This document shows, piece after piece, positions 33,513 through 41,562 of a DNA stretch of 48,392 nt (positions are counted from its first letter, which is position 1; each line of letters opens with the position of its first letter). A model generated the notes under the pieces. The model ran no database searches. It was given only the letters and a program-made list of their open reading frames with translations, and was not told where the DNA came from. This stretch comes from Nostoc sp. JL33 (GTDB lineage: Bacteria > Cyanobacteriota > Cyanobacteriia > Cyanobacteriales > Nostocaceae), in NCBI RefSeq assembly GCF_017114985.1, contig NZ_JABXKP010000069.1, forward strand, positions 1 through 48,392. Reading direction: 5' to 3'. Position numbers and translations under genes: made by a program.

Positions 33513-34706
33513 TTACAGTAGAGATTTGAGCAAAGCGATCGCTCGCACCCATAACATAATACTAATAGGCGCTCCAATTAAAATACCAGCGATCGCCCAG
33601 CCTCTTTGATGCGCTTTGAATTGTTCAATACTGCGCCACCGTCTACTTTTCCAAGCCCATTCATTGCCTTTTGCACCGAGTGCGATCGCCATTACCCAAC
33701 CAATTTGGGGTACAAAACAGAACACGCCATACCACACTTGATTTGTCCACATCCACAACCAAGGTACAAGAAATGCACCCCAATTCCAACCGAGAATTTC
33801 CTCTGGGACTGTTTCATTGTAATTATTTATCCCGCATCCAGAATTGTTGATTATTTCTTTTTGCGGCAAAACTTGATTCTTATTTGCAGATTTGACCACT
33901 AAACCAGATTTGAGAGATTCTAGCGCTTGGCGAGCATTAGTAAATCGTTGTTCTGGAGCCGGTTCTATCAACTTTTGTAGCCAACTGACAAAACTGGGAC
34001 TGAGGTTAACTCGGTCTGTAAATTGCAGCCGTAAATCCTGCTGGGGTAAATCAGCTGGGGAAGTCCCAGTTAACAAATGAATCAAAGTCGCTCCCAGTGC
34101 ATAGAGGTCTGAAGCCGCAACCGCGCGACCGCCAAATTGTTCCATTGGCGCATAACCATAAGTACCTACAACGGTAAAAGTAACGCCCTCTCTTGCCGCT
34201 TTATCCTGAACTGCGCCAAAATCAACTAAATAAATCTGATTATCTTCGCCCCAGATTAAATTACTCGGTTTAATATCTCTATGTAATACTCCTGGATTCA
34301 ACTCATGTAGATACGTGAGAATATTTAAAACCTCAACGGCAATTTTTATCGCTCGCTTTTCACTAAACCTTTTGCCAACAGCAAGTTTATCCTTGAGCGA
34401 CTCACCAGGGATATATTCTTGTATTAAGGCAAACCAGAGTGTGCGATCGTCGATACAAAAATAATCTATATATCGGGGGATGCGGGGATGATTTAACTGT
34501 TTAAGAATTTGTGCTTCCCTCTCAAAAAGTTTTAAATCATCCCACTGCACAGTACCGCCAAAGGCCAAAAGTTTCACCACAACGACCGAATTTTCGCCAT
34601 CAGAGGCTTGTAAATCCAATGCTTGCCAAGTTTGACGAATTCCATTGTTGCCGAGTTGCCGTTGAATCTGATAACGGTCTTGTAATATCTGTTCTGGTTG
34701 CAGCAT
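33513..34706 (-). CDS. Serine/threonine protein kinase with membrane tail
   Basis: A 397-residue Hanks-type kinase. The N-terminal domain shows ATP-binding Lys45 in VVVVKLLAFG, catalytic loop HRDIKPSNL (142-150), DFG at 162-164 and activation-segment end VGTYGYAPMEQFGG. The Gly-rich loop is weak (QLGNNGIRQTW). After a linker (about residues 275-305) comes a membrane module of about 90 residues with Trp-rich hydrophobic segments (WGAFLVPWLWMWTNQVWYGV, then FVPQIGWVMAIALG and WAIAGILIGAPISIMLWV). This kinase plus C-terminal membrane module is a common cyanobacterial design. Substrates and stimulus are unknown; no phosphatase gene is adjacent. Confidence 0.92.
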   Translation of the reverse strand: MLQPEQILQDRYQIQRQLGNNGIRQTWQALDLQASDGENSVVVVKLLAFGGTVQWDDLKLFEREAQILKQLNHPRIPRYIDYFCIDDRTLWFALIQEYIPGESLKDKLAVGKRFSEKRAIKIAVEVLNILTYLHELNPGVLHRDIKPSNLIWGEDNQIYLVDFGAVQDKAAREGVTFTVVGTYGYAPMEQFGGRAVAASDLYALGATLIHLLTGTSPADLPQQDLRLQFTDRVNLSPSFVSWLQKLIEPAPEQRFTNARQALESLKSGLVVKSANKNQVLPQKEIINNSGCGINNYNETVPEEILGWNWGAFLVPWLWMWTNQVWYGVFCFVPQIGWVMAIALGAKGNEWAWKSRRWRSIEQFKAHQRGWAIAGILIGAPISIMLWVRAIALLKSLL

Positions 34707-34818
34707 CTTACACCTGCTGGCAATTTACGCTGATCTGATTCCCTTACTATTAAGGATAGTCATTATCTAGAGAAACTGTGGGAGCTAGATAATTTTTTGA
34801 AAAAGGAGTACCTAAGCC

Positions 34819-35007
34819 GTGAGAAAATTTAAAACACTTAATGAATTAGAAGAAGAGTATTTCCGCAAGCACCCGGAAGAAATTAACGATTATTTGACCG
34901 AAATATTTCAGGAATATACAGAAGATAACGATTCCGGCGCGTTGTTAGCATCCTTGCGCGTCGTTGCGCGTGTACAGGGAGCAGGGGAGAACGAGTTGAG
35001 AACCTAG
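34819..35007 (+). pseudogene. HigA-type antitoxin, truncated before its HTH
   Basis: A 62-residue frame. It begins MRKFKTLNELEEEYFRKH and continues YLTEIFQEYTEDNDSGALLA, then SLRVVARVQG, the N-terminal half of the probable addiction-module antidote family (HI1420-like XRE proteins). The DNA-binding half that should follow is missing. Instead the frame enters low-complexity GGGAGCAGGGGAG sequence and stops. A good AAAAGGAG site precedes it. The remainder of a different antitoxin-type protein follows at once in another frame, which points to a deletion between two genes. Confidence 0.62.
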
Positions 35008-35569
35008 CTAAACAACAAACCGTTGCTAGTTTTGAACGCAAAAAACTAGAGTCTGCTATACCTGAAATTCTTGCTTGTGCTAAACAAATAGAAAGTATAG
35101 TGCGGATTCCTAAATTGCTAGCAGATTTAGGTGTACATTTTCTAATTGTGCCGCATTTAAGCAAAACCTACTTGGATGGTGCAGCCTTATATTTAAACAG
35201 CAATCCCGTTATCGCGTTGACATTGAGATATGACCGGATAGATTCATTCTGGTTCACCCTCATGCATGAGTTAGCGCATATTGTTTTAGGACATCAAGGT
35301 GCTTATTTGGACAACTTGGATGCGTTAGAAGAGAATGATCAGGAAACAGAAGCTAATGAAAAAGCCTCTGAATGGTTAATAAATTCTCAGACATTAAATG
35401 AATTTATTATCAGCAGTGAAAAAGTCTTTTTCGTAAAGCAATTGAAGAATTTGCTCAAAATCAAAATAGACATCCAGGCATAATTCTTGGCCGCTTATAT
35501 TATGACAAGGGACTGACAAATAAAAAAATATCCAAAAATTTCTTGTGGTGCGGGCATCTTGCCCGCTAA
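34980..35569 (+). pseudogene. ImmA/IrrE (M78) metallopeptidase remnant of an HTH antitoxin
   Basis: The reading frame lacks its own start and N-terminal HTH. It can be read from about ENLAKQQTVASFERKKL, continues RIPKLLADLGVHFLIVPHL and reaches the zinc motif FTLMHELAHIVLGHQG, characteristic of ImmA/IrrE domains in HigA-type proteins. An open subframe from GTG at 35100 is 127 codons. Near 35421-35432 (AAAAAGTCTTTTT) a single-base change shifts the frame; the family C terminus resumes as RKAIEEFAQNQNRHPGIILG and then runs into the repeat at 35542, ending at 35569. Hence truncated at both ends and frameshifted. A sequencing error at the homopolymers could explain the second lesion but not the missing N terminus. 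Confidence 0.65.
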
Positions 35570-35604
35570 TCACCAAGGACGGGCTTTTCGGCCCATCCCA
35601 CAAG
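35542..35604. repeat. Dispersed inverted repeat (GGGCATCTTGCCCGC family)
   Basis: The outer arms CTTGTGG (35542-35548) and CCACAAG (35598-35604) enclose CGGGCATCTTGCCCG and GGGCTTTTCGGCCC hairpins. A related copy is at 36841-36902. Confidence 0.65.
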
Positions 35605-35698
35605 ATGGAATAATTTATTTTTTGGAGTTCCCCAAATTAGTTCCCCATAGAAATTTTAGACAATTACTCGTTAGAAGTTAGCCCAATTTTAGGTGATT

Positions 35699-36760
35699 CT
35701 ACAGATAATTTTTGCGATAGTAAGCTTGATATTCCGCAGACAGCAGAGGTTCCCACCAATCACGATGATTAAGATACCATTCAACAGTTAAACGTAAACC
35801 CTCAGCAATTGTTACTGAAGGCGTCCAACCAAGCTGAGTTTTAATCTTGTTCGCATTAATTGCATATCTTCGATCATGTCCCTGTCTATCTTTGACAAAA
35901 GTAATCAACTCTTTTGCCGGACGTACTGGTAAATCAGGTGCTAATTCATCCATCATCTGACACAAAAGTTGCACGAGGTTAATATTTTCTACCTCATTGT
36001 TGCCACCAATATTGTATGTTTCTCCTGGTTGGCCATGATTAATTACCACATCTAAAGCACCACAATGATCGCCCACATAAAGCCAATCCCGCACATTTTT
36101 ACCATCACCATAAACAGGTAATGGTTTACCTATTAAAGTGTTGATGCACATCAGGGGAATTAGCTTTTCGGGAAACTGATAAGCGCCGTAATTATTAGAG
36201 CAATTTGTGATAATGCTTGGAAGTTGATAAGTATGATAATAAGCACGCACTAAGTGGTCACTGCCGGCTTTGGAGGCTGAATAGGGACTATTTGGAGCAT
36301 AGGGTGTAGTTTCAGAAAAAGCTGGATCATCTGCGCCCAGACTACCGTAGACTTCATCAGTAGAAACATGTAGAAAACGATAATCAGATGGCTGTGCTTT
36401 TGCCTCCCAATGTTGCCGAAAAGCTTCTAGTAGCGTGAAAGTTCCGACTACATTAGTTTGCACAAAAGCAGCCGGCCCAAGAATCGAACGATCAACATGA
36501 GATTCGGCAGCAAAATGCGCGATCGCATCAATATTTTCGGTTGATAATAACTCATCTATAATGGTGCGATCGCAAATATCCCCCTGGACAAATCGAAAAT
36601 TCTCTTTTCCCTCAACCAACGCCAAATTCAGACGATTCCCCGCATAGGTAAGCGCATCCAATACCACCACCCGATCATCTGGATAAACCTGACACCAATG
36701 ATGGACAAAATTCGCCCCAATAAACCCCGCACCTCCAGTAACTAATAACCGCCGAATCAT
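35699..36760 (-). CDS. rfbB: dTDP-glucose 4,6-dehydratase
   Basis: A 353-residue short-chain dehydrogenase that converts dTDP-glucose to dTDP-4-keto-6-deoxyglucose, the first committed step toward dTDP-rhamnose and other deoxysugars. The Rossmann motif is TGGAGFIGANFVHHW, the substrate block is HFAAESHVDRSI, the catalytic segment is HVSTDEVYGSLG with the YSASKAGSDH Tyr-Lys pair, then NCSNNYGAYQFPEKLIPL and GDGKNVRDWLYV. Length is normal. The usual partner genes rfbA, rfbC and rfbD are not adjacent. A glycosyltransferase gene lies upstream on the same strand, separated by 175 bp including a dispersed repeat, so the two may contribute to the same surface polysaccharide. Confidence 0.95.
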   Translation of the reverse strand: MIRRLLVTGGAGFIGANFVHHWCQVYPDDRVVVLDALTYAGNRLNLALVEGKENFRFVQGDICDRTIIDELLSTENIDAIAHFAAESHVDRSILGPAAFVQTNVVGTFTLLEAFRQHWEAKAQPSDYRFLHVSTDEVYGSLGADDPAFSETTPYAPNSPYSASKAGSDHLVRAYYHTYQLPSIITNCSNNYGAYQFPEKLIPLMCINTLIGKPLPVYGDGKNVRDWLYVGDHCGALDVVINHGQPGETYNIGGNNEVENINLVQLLCQMMDELAPDLPVRPAKELITFVKDRQGHDRRYAINANKIKTQLGWTPSVTIAEGLRLTVEWYLNHRDWWEPLLSAEYQAYYRKNYL

Positions 36761-36840
36761 CCAATTCCCTCTCTTCTCTCTGTGATCTGTGCGCCTGGAG
36801 CGGTTCGTTTATGGAATTTTCCATAAATAATTTATCCAAT

Positions 36841-36902
36841 CTTGTGGGGTGGGCATCTTGCCCGCCTTTGGTTACTGGGCGCTCATGTTGCCCACCCCAC
36901 AA
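36841..36902. repeat. Dispersed inverted repeat (GGGCATCTTGCCCGC family)
   Basis: The arms CTTGTGGGGTGGG and CCCACCCCACAA enclose GGGCATCTTGCCC. It is related to 35542-35604, so copies of the family flank rfbB on both sides. Confidence 0.65.
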
Positions 36903-36935
36903 TAAATAATTGAATATTTTTTTATTTGGAAGTCT

Positions 36936-37937
36936 CTATTTCAAGTGAAAGTATTTCTTCGTCAATTTACTGTATATCCTCTCTGCAAATAACTTTAGCA
37001 TACGTATTCTTGTCAAACTCTTAATATTAGATGGCTGCTGTATTTTGTGGTCAAAAAACTCATTTAACTCATCCAGAATAACTTGGAAACGCTTAATAAT
37101 ATTTTCAGTTCGATATTCAGCCCAAAACTCTTCAGACAAACTAAAACCTACTGAAGAATCAATTACCTTCAGAATCCGTTGGACATCATATTCTTGAGAA
37201 TATCCAGCAATTTTATAGCAATTAAATCCAGGATCTAAATAATCAGCCAGCCCACCGTTGACACTAGAAAACACTTGACAACCACAGGCAAGAGCTTCCA
37301 TTGGTTGTAGACCAAATCCTTCACTAACACCCTGTTGTGCCCAGTACTCAGCCGAATCATAGAGGTAAACCTTAGCTCGGTTGAATAGTCCAGGTAAATC
37401 CTCTACATAGGAATCAACAACCAATACTTTACAGCGTTTTTGCAACGCTGGAATTAATTCTTTAATTAAATACTCAGAAGATTTCCGAGCCTGAACTAAA
37501 ACATCAATATCCCGTTCCAGACCTAAATTTTGAAACTCATCAGAAATTTGATTGGGCAAATAATAAATCAGAGAATTGGGCGATTTTTCTCCCCAATATC
37601 CCATTGTATAACGGCTAACAGTGATGATCGGGATACTCGCTCTTAGCCTGAATGGATAACCTGCGCTATGTGCATGGTAAACAACATTGTATTGTTTAAG
37701 TTTAGCCACGAGTTGAGCTATATCAAATCCCCAACTGATCACAAAAATTACATCACTTAAATTTTTCTCTTTTAGCAAATCATCAATAAAAAGCTTACCT
37801 TTTTCCCGTTGACGGTAAGTTACAACATCAGCACTACAGAAATTTTCAGCCAGATTAAGGGCTTTTAACTCAGCCCAAAGACCACCACAGGCAAATTTGC
37901 CATCTGTACCGGGGAGTAAAAAGTAAAGTTTTCTCAT
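36936..37937 (-). CDS. Glycosyltransferase (GT4-like)
   Basis: A 333-residue GT-B fold glycosyltransferase. The N-terminal domain begins LYFLLPGTDGKFACGG and contains VVYHAHSAGYPFR. The C-terminal domain has the GT4-type nucleotide-sugar site: YWAQQGVSEGFGLQPMEALA with the EGFGLQPMEA motif, followed by CGCQVFSSVNGGLADYL. Donor and acceptor are not predictable. The C-terminal 50 residues are basic (RIRMLKLFAERIYSKLTKKY), consistent with peripheral membrane contact. Its nearest same-strand neighbour is rfbB, suggesting participation in deoxysugar-containing polysaccharide synthesis; that is inference. Confidence 0.85.
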   Translation of the reverse strand: MRKLYFLLPGTDGKFACGGLWAELKALNLAENFCSADVVTYRQREKGKLFIDDLLKEKNLSDVIFVISWGFDIAQLVAKLKQYNVVYHAHSAGYPFRLRASIPIITVSRYTMGYWGEKSPNSLIYYLPNQISDEFQNLGLERDIDVLVQARKSSEYLIKELIPALQKRCKVLVVDSYVEDLPGLFNRAKVYLYDSAEYWAQQGVSEGFGLQPMEALACGCQVFSSVNGGLADYLDPGFNCYKIAGYSQEYDVQRILKVIDSSVGFSLSEEFWAEYRTENIIKRFQVILDELNEFFDHKIQQPSNIKSLTRIRMLKLFAERIYSKLTKKYFHLK

Positions 37938-38035
37938 AATTTTTTTAAGGGAGTAGGGAATGGGGGGAGATGAGGTAGATAGGGAAGACTACGGAGAAAA
38001 TTTTTTCTTGTCCCCCTCATCCCCTCTTCCTCTCT

Positions 38036-38758
38036 TCATTCTTCCTGCCAGCCGACTTTAACAAAATGTGCCTCATGCCCCCAAACGTCGCGTGTACGGC
38101 TAATATTTTCAATTGCTAGGTTAAAAGGAATGGCAGTTGTTAAATAACGCTGTGCCATAGAACCTAAATCAGGTGCAAGTTCTGCGGCTGTCGTCGCTGC
38201 TAACCCCAAACCTATAAGTTGCTCGATTGGTCGAAAGGGTAGCAACAGATGCACACCCACAGCTAGTCCAGCTGTTAAGAGCATTGCTACTGATAAATTT
38301 GTGCCGCAACGCGGATGTACAGCCAAATCCCATTCTCCACTGGTGATGCGATGTCGAGCAAGTGTCACCGCACGCCGCAAATCACTAATATTAACCTCAC
38401 CATAGAGGTAGAATCCCTGCTCAGTAGACAAACCGCCCAATAGTTCGTTATCTAGTTGAAGGTTAGTGGGTTCTCCTGTGGCAGGATAGGCACTTTTTGA
38501 TTCGCTAAGAACCCAAACAGTAGCATGTTCTAAAGCGTGAACCTGCCGCAGCATCAAAATTTCTTTCAACCCTGGAATAAACGATAGCTGTCTGAGTAAG
38601 TCGGCATCTTGTGTGGGTTGCGGAAAGTCTAAAGGTCGGTATTCTGGGGCCGAAACTTTCTCAGATATAGCTGTCGTAACATCAAACTTAAAAAATTCAA
38701 AGGGAGACGAGCCACCCTCAAAAGAAGCAGAAGTATTCATTGAAACACTGCTCTCCAA
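38036..38758 (-). CDS. DUF6391 family protein
   Basis: A 240-residue protein of a cyanobacterial conserved family (DUF6391). The core starts LRQLSFIPGLKEILMLRQV and continues HALEHATVWVLSE, with a His-x2-Glu-His pattern, then GLSTEQGFYLYGEV and HPRCGTNLSVAMLLTAGLAV. Two hydrophobic segments (MLLTAGLAVGVHLLLPF, LIGLGLAATTAAELAP) suggest membrane association. The first 50 residues are disordered and variable. Function is not known to me; the conserved HALEHA motif could bind metal, which is speculation. Single-gene unit. Confidence 0.75.
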   Translation of the reverse strand: MESSVSMNTSASFEGGSSPFEFFKFDVTTAISEKVSAPEYRPLDFPQPTQDADLLRQLSFIPGLKEILMLRQVHALEHATVWVLSESKSAYPATGEPTNLQLDNELLGGLSTEQGFYLYGEVNISDLRRAVTLARHRITSGEWDLAVHPRCGTNLSVAMLLTAGLAVGVHLLLPFRPIEQLIGLGLAATTAAELAPDLGSMAQRYLTTAIPFNLAIENISRTRDVWGHEAHFVKVGWQEE

Positions 38759-39195
38759 GCCGATGGAGCAAGATAGATTTCTTTCAAATGTAACGCTTGC
38801 ACCACTGAATTGTTGCTAATTTTTGTGGATGATTGTTGAGTTTGGGCAAACAGGGCATTGGACATTGGTTATTAATTATTCTCCTCTGTGCTCCCCTGCT
38901 AAAAGTCCCCAGCCCCTAATGCCCTGCCCAAACCCTTAATTTTCCGTTGCTGATGCGTAAGTCCTACATCTGTTGTGCTGAATTTGAAAAGGAATTGTGA
39001 TCTTTGTTATAGTTTCCGAGTCCGAGGGTCAGCTGGCTCTACTAACATAAACTCCGGCTGACCCTCGGACTCGGAACTTTTGGTAGAGCGTTCACACTGA
39101 AAACTTAGGCGTGAGGAGGGGAAGAATCAGTAAACCTCATTCATTGGCTCTTTACCATACCAGACAGAGCAATTACCTTGCTACTAGTAAATTGT
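38759..39195. other. 437-bp gap with strong inverted repeat
   Basis: No gene. Besides the 20-bp inverted repeat at 39013-39076, TTTGGGCAAACAGGGCATT near 38842 and AATGCCCTGCCCAAAC near 38917 form a weaker inverted pair. Confidence 0.5.
39013..39076. repeat. Perfect 20-bp inverted repeat, large hairpin
   Basis: TTCCGAGTCCGAGGGTCAGC (39013-39032) is exactly complementary to the segment 39057-39076 around a 24-base spacer. It lies 120 bp beyond the pedR stop. No classic U-tract follows on the minus strand; on the plus strand CTTTT follows. Confidence 0.8.
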
Positions 39196-39459
39196 TTATT
39201 CGATCTGGTTAGGAAGAAGACAGCAATTGACATCATTCAAACAGACTTTGCCCCACTGTAAAGCCCAGCGGACAAGGGCTACTCGATTTTCTGTCTCGGT
39301 TTTGGTGAGAATATTACTGATATGGTTATCAACTGTACGCTTGCTAATCTCCAGTTTTCCTGCAATCTCTTGGTTAGTTAAGCCAGTGGCCACTAAGTCG
39401 ATAATTTGCAGTTCTCTGTCTGATAGACTAACGGGGGTCTCAGACTTGCCACCAGCCAT
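39196..39459 (-). CDS. pedR: PedR-like LuxR-type redox regulator
   Basis: An 87-residue protein that is nearly all LuxR helix-turn-helix: SLSDRELQIIDLVATGLTN, then QEIAGKLEISKRTVDNHISN and a short tail with two Cys runs (GKVCLNDVNCCLLPNQ). This matches PedR (Ssl0564 of Synechocystis), a small LuxR-type regulator of photosynthesis genes whose activity responds to photosynthetic electron transport through thioredoxin and a C-terminal Cys that forms an intersubunit disulfide. The Cys-rich tail is conserved here. There is no receiver domain. It diverges from the sugar kinase gene, with 364 bp between. Confidence 0.78.
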   Translation of the reverse strand: MAGGKSETPVSLSDRELQIIDLVATGLTNQEIAGKLEISKRTVDNHISNILTKTETENRVALVRWALQWGKVCLNDVNCCLLPNQIE

Positions 39460-39823
39460 GACTATTTCTATCCTCTGTTGGTATATGTACTTAATCGCTC
39501 TTTCTAATTCTAGAGGATTCTTTTGTTGGTAGGGGTTTCAAGTGTTAGCAGTAATACTATTGTCAATATTTTCTTTGGATTTAAAGTTGGCATAAATATA
39601 AACTATAAAGAATTTTAGTACTAAATTATACATTTATTTTAATAAAAATCTGGTTTATTCACTGAGATAAGGTTGGAAAGTGTTAGAAGCATATACATGT
39701 TATGGGAGTAGTTAAAATTGCTATTTAATTCTATGAAGGACTGGCGACAGATTAGCAAAAATTATTGTAGATTTTATACTGTAAATTCCTAATCCGAAAT
39801 CGAAATCTACAATTGAAAATGAG
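39460..39823. other. 364-bp divergent promoter region
   Basis: An AT-rich spacer between pedR and the sugar kinase gene. It should hold both promoters. I see no clear repeat, operator or small gene. Confidence 0.4.
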
Positions 39824-40801
39824 ATGAGCAATCCCCGTGTTTTGTGCCTTGGTGAAATTTTGTTTGATTGTTTAGCCGATCAATTGGGGCTAAAGCTGGA
39901 AGAAGTGAAATCTTGGACTCCCTACCCAGGAGGGGCACCAGCTAACGTAGCCTGTGCTTTAGTCAAGCTGGGGACATCAGCCGGCTTTATCGGAGCCGTT
40001 GGCGAAGATGAACTAGGGAATGCACTGGTCAAGCTATTACAAGATGTAGGTGTAGAGACGACGGGGGTACAACGCCATCCCACAGCGCCAACGCGGCAAG
40101 TTTATGTTACACGGGATCTGGCTGGCGATCGCAGCTTCGCCGGATTTGGTCAGTATGATACCTCAGAATTTGCCGATACACACCTGCAAGCTAAACAATT
40201 GCCAAATTCGCTGTTTCAAGAGGCAGATTTTCTGGTTTTGGGTACTTTGGAATTAGCCTATCCTGAAACTGAAGAGGCTATTCACCGCGCTCTAGAGTTA
40301 GCAGAACATTACGACTTGAAGATTGTGCTGGATGTCAACTGGCGTCCTGTATTTTGGAAAGAGCCAAACATTGCTCATCAAAAAATTCCAGAATTATTTA
40401 AGAGAGTCGATTTTCTCAAACTTTCCAAAGAAGAAGCTGAATGGCTATTTGAAACCGCAGATCCCGGAGCCATAACTTACCGTCTGGCTTCAATTGAAGG
40501 AGTAGTAGTAACAGATGGGGAAAATGGTTGCACCTATTGTCTGGGTGAGAACGAAGGCAAATTACCCTCGTTTTCCATCCCCGTAGTTGATACAACTGGT
40601 GCAGGGGATAGCTTTTTGGCAGGATTCATCCACCAACTGAGTCAGCACGGCATCCACAGCTTGCGGGATGCAGAAACAGCAAAACGTATTGTCACCTATG
40701 CCAGTGCTGTTGGGGCGCTGACTACCATTAAAGCAGGTGCGATCGCTTCTCAACCTACTGCTGCTGAAGTCGAAGCTTTTCTAGCCGCACATCAACTCTA
40801 G
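39824..40801 (+). CDS. Fructokinase-like PfkB sugar kinase
   Basis: A 325-residue ribokinase/PfkB-family kinase. It has the N-terminal substrate motif CLGEILFDCLAD, the Gly-rich first PfkB signature PGGAPANVACALVKLG, and the second signature VVDTTGAGDSFLAGFIHQL with the catalytic Asp. GEILFD plus FAGFGQYD favours fructokinase over ribokinase, so phosphorylation of fructose from sucrose breakdown is the likely reaction. Its stop codon overlaps by two bases the stop of the convergent HIRAN gene. Confidence 0.85.
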   Translation: MSNPRVLCLGEILFDCLADQLGLKLEEVKSWTPYPGGAPANVACALVKLGTSAGFIGAVGEDELGNALVKLLQDVGVETTGVQRHPTAPTRQVYVTRDLAGDRSFAGFGQYDTSEFADTHLQAKQLPNSLFQEADFLVLGTLELAYPETEEAIHRALELAEHYDLKIVLDVNWRPVFWKEPNIAHQKIPELFKRVDFLKLSKEEAEWLFETADPGAITYRLASIEGVVVTDGENGCTYCLGENEGKLPSFSIPVVDTTGAGDSFLAGFIHQLSQHGIHSLRDAETAKRIVTYASAVGALTTIKAGAIASQPTAAEVEAFLAAHQL

Positions 40802-41562
40802 GAACTAGCATAAGCCACTGGGATATCAGCCACCAAAGGCTGATACTCCTGGCTAGAAAATGGACGAAAATCTTCATGCCATTCTGCGGTCATATTGCAC
40901 AATAAACGCAGTTGGAGAGCTGTCGGTACTGGATTAACACGCTCAACATATACTTTTACAAGTTCGGGATTTTTGTTCTTGAGTTTAAAAACATCATCCA
41001 CAATATATCGAGGGCAATAACCTACGATGTAATGATCCTCAGTACATAAAAGCAATGCACGCGGGTCGTAGGGATTTTGAAATTCGTTAGCTAAATATAA
41101 CAGTTCACCCGTTTGTAATTGACTAATCCGTTCAGTTGCACAAGCAGGAAGGTGTCGCAGTCCATGTACAAAAAAATGGATGTGGTATAAACCATTTTCA
41201 TCTGGTTCTGGACAGGGGAAAACTTCAAAATAATCTGTTACCTTGCGTCCACCACTCCGAGAAAGAATGCTAACTGGATCATCCTCACCTTCCGGAATAT
41301 TTAGTGATTCAATATAACCTTTGTAATCAGGGCGAGAGCGTCGCATTAATCGATTAGAAAACAAGGGGAATAGTTCAACTGATGAGTATTCTTTGTTCAA
41401 GTCTGGAAAGGAATACAATAGCTGAAAATTATGTTCAGCTTGAGCTTTAACAGCACCTTGCGTATATACAAATTTATATTTTTTCCCGTCAAATGTTAAG
41501 CGACCAATGGGAAGCCAAGCGCGACTTTTAGAATCTTGCCAAGCTAAAAAAAGTGTTTTCAT
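40798..41562 (-). CDS. HIRAN-domain protein with HipA N-subdomain-like start (HipS-like)
   Basis: A 254-residue protein in two parts. Residues 1-80 (TLFLAWQDSKSRAWLPIGRL, then FVYTQGAVKAQAE) resemble the small N-terminal subdomain of HipA kinases, the part that is a separate protein, HipS, in HipBST systems. Residues about 130-235 form a HIRAN domain (ELLYLANEFQNPYDPRALLL, then HYIVGYCPRYIVDDVF), a fold known in helicase-like proteins to bind DNA 3' ends or damaged sites. It starts in a 4-bp ATGA overlap with the stop of the HipA-like kinase gene, so both are certainly cotranscribed and coupled. Function as the kinase's partner or regulator is inference. Confidence 0.68.
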   Translation of the reverse strand: MKTLFLAWQDSKSRAWLPIGRLTFDGKKYKFVYTQGAVKAQAEHNFQLLYSFPDLNKEYSSVELFPLFSNRLMRRSRPDYKGYIESLNIPEGEDDPVSILSRSGGRKVTDYFEVFPCPEPDENGLYHIHFFVHGLRHLPACATERISQLQTGELLYLANEFQNPYDPRALLLCTEDHYIVGYCPRYIVDDVFKLKNKNPELVKVYVERVNPVPTALQLRLLCNMTAEWHEDFRPFSSQEYQPLVADIPVAYASS

